NCBI GenBank assembly: GCA_002359425.1
Contig: DEMY01000043.1
Coordinates: forward strand, 10,389 to 18,098
Source: Clostridiales bacterium UBA2658
GTDB lineage: Bacteria > Bacillota > Clostridia > Oscillospirales > Oscillospiraceae
Length of the DNA: 7,710 nucleotides
Direction: 5' to 3'
The notes beneath the pieces are model-generated. The model saw only the letters and a program-made list of their open reading frames with translations, had not been told where the DNA came from and made no database searches. Below, one piece after another: positions 5,250 through 7,710 of the stretch. Numbering within the stretch: the stretch's first letter is position 1; every line of letters begins with the position of its first letter. The position numbers and the translations under genes are program-made.

Positions 5250-7007
5250 CTACTTTGTTTTTCTCGCACCGTTCTCGTCCACCTCATAGCCGTCTACATT
5301 AGTGCTTCTGGCAAGGGAGCCGTCGGCGTAGAAGTAATACCACTTGCCGTCGATTTCCAGCCATTTGCCGGCTGTCATGACGCCGTTGGCATCGAAGTAG
5401 TAACGCTTGGTGTTTCCGTTCGATTCGATGTCTCTCCAGCCGGTGAGACGGATGTTGCCGGAATAGTAATACCAGTTGCCGCCGTCCTGTACCCAGCCTG
5501 TTTTCAGCGTACCATCCGTGCTGAAAAAATATTTTGTGCCGTCGATGGTCTGCGTTCCTGTGAGAGCCTTGCCATCCTTATAGTAGAGGTACTGCCCGGC
5601 GTCATTCTTCGCCCAGCCCTGCGCAGTGGCAGGATCGATGGTCAGCGTGATATAGCGATGGAGCATTGCGGAAACCTCTGCACGGGTGGCACTGGTTTTC
5701 GGGTTAAACTTGTTGTCCGTGCCGCCCACCATAATACCTGCTTGCTGCATAGCCATGACTGCCGTTTTGTAAATACTTCCGATGCTGGAGGAGTCCGCAT
5801 AGGCGGTCTCCTCACGGGTGACAGGCAGTTTGTAGCCGGTGGCTTTGGCATAGTTTACGAATATGACCGCGATTTCCTCGCGGGTAACGGCCAGATCCGG
5901 GGCGAACTGACTGTTGCCGATGCCCCGGACAATTCCCTTCTGATACGCCCACTCAATGTAAGGCTGGAAGGTGCTTCCCGCCTTCACGTCCGTAAAGCTG
6001 TTGGTGGTATAGAGCATGGTGTCCGCACCGGCCAGTCTGCCGAGGGCTGTCACCAGCATCCCGCGGGTCATGACGGTGTTTGGAGCGAAGGTGGTGTCTG
6101 AGGTCCCGGCAAACAGCCCCCGGCCTACCACATAGTCGATGGAATCTTTGGCCCAATGGCCGGAGATGTCCGCGAATTTTGCGCTCGGAGCGGTGTAGCC
6201 CACGCCATACAGGGAGAAGTGAGTTGTGGTGAAAATCACACGCTTGCTGCCCGCATCGTATGCGGAACCTGCGATGCGGGTAACGTTGCCGTTTTCATCC
6301 ACATAGACCGCATACAGACTGCCTGCCGTTTCGTTCTTGCCCAATGTATAAGGGATAGAGAGCGTTACACTACCGTTGCCGAGCGAAGTGATATTCACGG
6401 TTTTGCCGTCCTTCACCGTGCCGATGGTGATTTCATAGGCATTGCGAACGCCGCTGATGCTCACTGGCTTCACTGTGATGGTCACATCGCCGGTGCTCTG
6501 CTTTTGGATTTCCTGCAAAGCCGTCTGATTGAGATTCAGGGTCAAAAGCTGCCCGTTTACCTCAAACTGTTGTACCTTGGCGTCGGTGAGCTGCTTCAGC
6601 ACAGGCTGGGTCAGCACGATGCCGAGGGATGTCGTATTCGCCGGATTGTTCAAGGTGACCGAGACACCGATACCGTTTGCGGTCTTTCCCTGTACCTGCG
6701 CGCCGGCCTGCGCCTTAGCGATGGCGTCGGTGATGGCCTGATCGGGAATCGATGCGTTGGCTGCGCCGTTTTGTCCGGCTGTTGCCGTGACAGAAGCCGC
6801 CGCTGTGACAGGCTGGTCGGGTTTCTTTTCGGGCGTTGTTGTCGCCGGTGTAGTCGTGTTGCTGCCGGGGAATAAATCTCCACCGTTGCCGTTATTAGAA
6901 TCGATGGCGGTTGTGATAGTACAGTAAGGTGCAATTAAATGCAAGAATATGATTATAAAGCATTGACAAAAAGGGCATAAAAAAGCCGCAAACCACTGAA
7001 AAATCAA
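5250..7007 (-). CDS. Surface protein with three SLH domains and cell-wall-binding repeats, 5'-truncated
   Basis: The open frame gives 585 residues ending NGARKTK. Recognisable protein starts near residue 38 (6896): a Thr/Pro-rich linker (TTTPATTTPEKKPDQ), a beta-rich region to about 270 with EIQKQSTGDVTITVKP and IPYTLGKNE, then three SLH domains at about 277-325 (FADISGHWAKDSIDYVVGRG), 337-390 and 402-452. SLH domains anchor proteins to secondary cell-wall polymer. Residues 464-568 are about five aromatic, choline-binding-like repeats (DGGNWYYYSGN, DGKWYYFYADG). In relatives this module is the C-terminal end of much larger surface proteins with a signal peptide and Ig- or InlB-type repeats, all absent here. 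The only upstream start is a TTG at 7007, without a ribosome site and inside the tRNA terminator; residues 1-37 are merely hydrophobic by chance. I judge it a cut-off 3' end, probably not expressed, though the frame itself is intact. Confidence 0.75.
   Translation of the reverse strand: MIFQWFAAFLCPFCQCFIIIFLHLIAPYCTITTAIDSNNGNGGDLFPGSNTTTPATTTPEKKPDQPVTAAASVTATAGQNGAANASIPDQAITDAIAKAQAGAQVQGKTANGIGVSVTLNNPANTTSLGIVLTQPVLKQLTDAKVQQFEVNGQLLTLNLNQTALQEIQKQSTGDVTITVKPVSISGVRNAYEITIGTVKDGKTVNITSLGNGSVTLSIPYTLGKNETAGSLYAVYVDENGNVTRIAGSAYDAGSKRVIFTTTHFSLYGVGYTAPSAKFADISGHWAKDSIDYVVGRGLFAGTSDTTFAPNTVMTRGMLVTALGRLAGADTMLYTTNSFTDVKAGSTFQPYIEWAYQKGIVRGIGNSQFAPDLAVTREEIAVIFVNYAKATGYKLPVTREETAYADSSSIGSIYKTAVMAMQQAGIMVGGTDNKFNPKTSATRAEVSAMLHRYITLTIDPATAQGWAKNDAGQYLYYKDGKALTGTQTIDGTKYFFSTDGTLKTGWVQDGGNWYYYSGNIRLTGWRDIESNGNTKRYYFDANGVMTAGKWLEIDGKWYYFYADGSLARSTNVDGYEVDENGARKTK
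6916..6944 (-). promoter_or_regulatory. Promoter-like sequence facing the headless SLH frame
   Basis: On the - strand TTGCAT (6944-6939), 17 nt and TACTAT (6921-6916) fit a vegetative promoter. Transcripts would enter the SLH frame, but no ATG, GTG or TTG with a ribosome site follows in the next 60 nt. It may be the leftover promoter of a lost gene or a chance match in AT-rich DNA. Confidence 0.4.
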
Positions 7008-7019
7008 TGATTTGCGGCT
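6979..7019 (-). terminator. Terminator of tRNA-Arg
   Basis: Read leftward, AGCCGCAAATCA (7019-7008) pairs with TGGTTTGCGGCT (6995-6984) over 12 positions with one wobble, followed by six T (6984-6979). It begins 9 nt past the tRNA CCA end. The nominal start codon of the SLH frame lies in its loop side. Confidence 0.82.
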
Positions 7020-7028
7020 CTTTTGTGC

Positions 7029-7105
7029 TGGTACGCCATGAGGAATTCGAATCCCCGACCTTCTGGTCCGTAGCCAGACGCTCTATCCAGCTGAGCTAAT
7101 GGCGC
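7029..7105 (-). tRNA. tRNA-Arg (anticodon ACG), CCA encoded
   Basis: The 77-nt gene reads GCGCCATTAGCTCAGCTGG at its 5' end and folds fully. The acceptor stem is GCGCCAT with ATGGCGT, including a G-U pair at 1-72. The D arm is TAGCTCAGCTGGATAGAGC, and the anticodon stem TCTGG/CCAGA encloses the loop CTACGGA. The T arm is GGGGA-TTCGAAT-TCCTC, the discriminator is A, and CCA is encoded. Anticodon ACG (A34 normally edited to inosine) reads CGU, CGC and CGA arginine codons. It has its own promoter and terminator, and its 3' end is repeated at 4601-4616. Confidence 0.97.
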
Positions 7106-7126
7106 ATATCTGAACAATGCTTGAGT

Positions 7127-7155
7127 ATAATAACACAATCACTTTCAGATTGCAA
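7127..7155 (-). promoter_or_regulatory. Promoter of tRNA-Arg
   Basis: On the - strand TTGCAA (7155-7150), exactly 17 nt and TATTAT (7132-7127) precede the tRNA 5' end by about 21 nt, leaving a short 5' leader for RNase P to remove. Confidence 0.75.
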
Positions 7156-7206
7156 GCCCTTTTCGCACAAAAATCAGCAAAAATCTCAGCTGGATATCCG
7201 CTTTCC

Positions 7207-7380
7207 TTACATGCTGAAGGTGTTGCCGATGTTTTCAACGACGTTGCCCATCGTGCGCAGCGCCTTACTCACCTTGTGCTGGCCACCGTTTTTCTTGTTG
7301 GAAGCGGAGATGGACATGCTCAGTGCGGTGCCGACAGCCATGCCGACGCCGACGCCCTTGGCAAAATTCTTTGCGTTCAT
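7207..7380 (-). CDS. Small glycine-rich (YtxH-like) hypothetical protein
   Basis: The 57-residue frame starts at an ATG at 7380 with GGAGG 9 nt upstream, a strong site that makes the gene credible despite its size. Residues 5-25 (NFAKGVGVGMAVGTALSMSI) form a short hydrophobic segment with small residues at regular spacing, like a glycine zipper. A basic patch follows (NKKNGGQHKVSKALR), then an amphipathic tail (MGNVVENIGNTF). Small proteins of this plan are widespread in Clostridia and usually annotated as hypothetical or YtxH-like; their role is unknown. The hydrophobic stretch is short for a full membrane span, so membrane association is inference. No clear terminator follows before the tRNA promoter, only a weak CAGC/GCTG stem near 7171-7190. 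Confidence 0.75.
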   Translation of the reverse strand: MNAKNFAKGVGVGMAVGTALSMSISASNKKNGGQHKVSKALRTMGNVVENIGNTFSM

Positions 7381-7407
7381 AAGAAGATACCTCCATTATT
7401 TTTTCGA

Positions 7408-7459
7408 CCGGAGAAGCGCTTTTTCGACTCCGGCGGCGCGTGAACGACATCGGTCGTTC
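7408..7459 (-). promoter_or_regulatory. Two hairpins in the leader of the small gene
   Basis: GAACGAC (7442-7448) pairs perfectly with GTCGTTC (7453-7459) around a 4-nt loop, and CCGGAG (7408-7413) with CTCCGG (7428-7433) around a 14-nt loop. The second arm of each sequence block carries a repeated TTTTTCGAC (7400-7408, 7420-7428). Neither hairpin is followed by a proper T-run in the leftward direction. They occupy the leader before the ATG at 7380, and a convincing promoter for that gene is not visible (a TACTAT box lies near 7470-7480). Confidence 0.35.
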
Positions 7460-7508
7460 CGCTGCTTCAAAAATAGTATGTGTAAATTGTGAATTTCTAT
7501 GAATTTAT

Positions 7509-7538
7509 TTGCACTTGCGCATATGAATATGCTACAAT
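7509..7538 (+). promoter_or_regulatory. Promoter of the YmdB-like gene
   Basis: TTGCAC (7509-7514), an 18-nt spacer and TACAAT (7533-7538) form a good vegetative promoter. Transcription would begin near 7545, giving a leader of about 45 nt. Confidence 0.6.
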
Positions 7539-7588
7539 ATAAGCTACTGAAATTTTGGCAATTTGCACCGTCCGAAAGGAAGACGAAA

Positions 7589-7710
7589 ATGACCGTCAAT
7601 ATCCTCGCCGTCGGCGATGTGTGCGGCAAGACCGGCATGGAGTTTCTCGCCCACCGGTTGCCCGCCGTTAAAAAAATGTATAACGTTTCGTTTACCGTCG
7701 TAAACGGCGA
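7589..7710 (+). CDS. ymdB: YmdB-like metallophosphoesterase, N-terminal part
   Basis: Forty residues are visible before the right edge: an N-terminal strand ILAVGDVCGKTGME, a helix (FLAHRLPAVKKMY), then FTVVNG. This matches the start of the TIGR00282/YmdB family, typically MKILFIGDIVGKPGR...LKEKYNIDFVIANGENAA. Asp10 is the first metal ligand of the dinuclear site. The next family ligands, Glu and Asn of NGEN, would fall just beyond the edge. Characterised relatives hydrolyse 2',3'-cyclic nucleotides in the cytoplasm and affect sporulation and biofilm choices in Bacillus. AAAGGA lies 8 nt before the ATG, fixing the start. In many Firmicutes this gene follows rny (RNase Y), but here it has its own promoter and is divergent from the small gene. 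Confidence 0.85.
   Translation, partial: MTVNILAVGDVCGKTGMEFLAHRLPAVKKMYNVSFTVVNG

Larger units (their letters stand above)
4601..7044. mobile_element. Relic of an island inserted at tRNA-Arg (inferred)
   Basis: The segment is bounded by a 16-bp direct repeat, one copy inside the intact tRNA-Arg and one in its displaced 3' end. It contains a surface-protein module without a proper start (5250-7007), a stop-riddled gene fragment (4722-5072) and locally AT-rich DNA around 4640-5060 that contrasts with the GC-richer flanks. No integrase, excisionase or replication gene is visible, so if it was an element it has shrunk to debris. The tRNA and repeat layout is seen; the mobile history is inference. 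Confidence 0.45.

Noticed and set aside
6156..6875. 239-residue open frame on the + strand opposite the SLH gene
   Set aside because: It is a shadow; the - frame has three clear SLH domains and aromatic wall-binding repeats.

Overview
The window looks like a chromosomal piece from a gut-type clostridium, probably Oscillospiraceae or a close relative. That placement is inference. It rests on strong AGGAGG-type ribosome sites, moderately high GC, a DUF6465 protein, a surface module of SLH domains followed by cell-wall-binding repeats that I associate with that group, and a YmdB-type phosphodiesterase.

Left part (1-2386): a leftward PIN-like nuclease gene runs off the left edge. It has a clear sigma-A-type promoter and a hairpin-rich leader. 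A promoter on the + strand drives a protein built from nine back-to-back 11-residue repeats plus a DUF6465 domain, closed by a terminator. Next comes a stand-alone protein whose motif order resembles a class III nucleotidyl cyclase, but which lacks the usual transition-state Asn and Arg. This is the most interesting protein in the window.

Middle (2400-4170): a leftward ArsB/NhaD-type ion transporter has a long structured leader: a perfect 16-bp hairpin enclosed by an 8-bp closing stem. Just past its stop codon lies a broken C-terminal piece of a cytidylate-kinase-like gene.

Right part (4170-7105): this looks like a decayed insertion at a tRNA gene. An intact tRNA-Arg(ACG) with its own promoter lies at 7029-7105. 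A degenerate copy of its 3' end, followed by a good terminator, lies 2.4 kb downstream at 4601-4630, as expected for an old island inserted into the tRNA 3' end. Between them are a surface-protein module without a recognisable start and a fragment of another gene with two internal stops. No integrase is visible.

Right edge (7207-7710): a 57-residue glycine-rich small protein on the - strand and, divergently, the start of a YmdB-like metallophosphoesterase.

The genes do not form one obvious pathway. The window reads as several small independent transcription units with gene debris between them.
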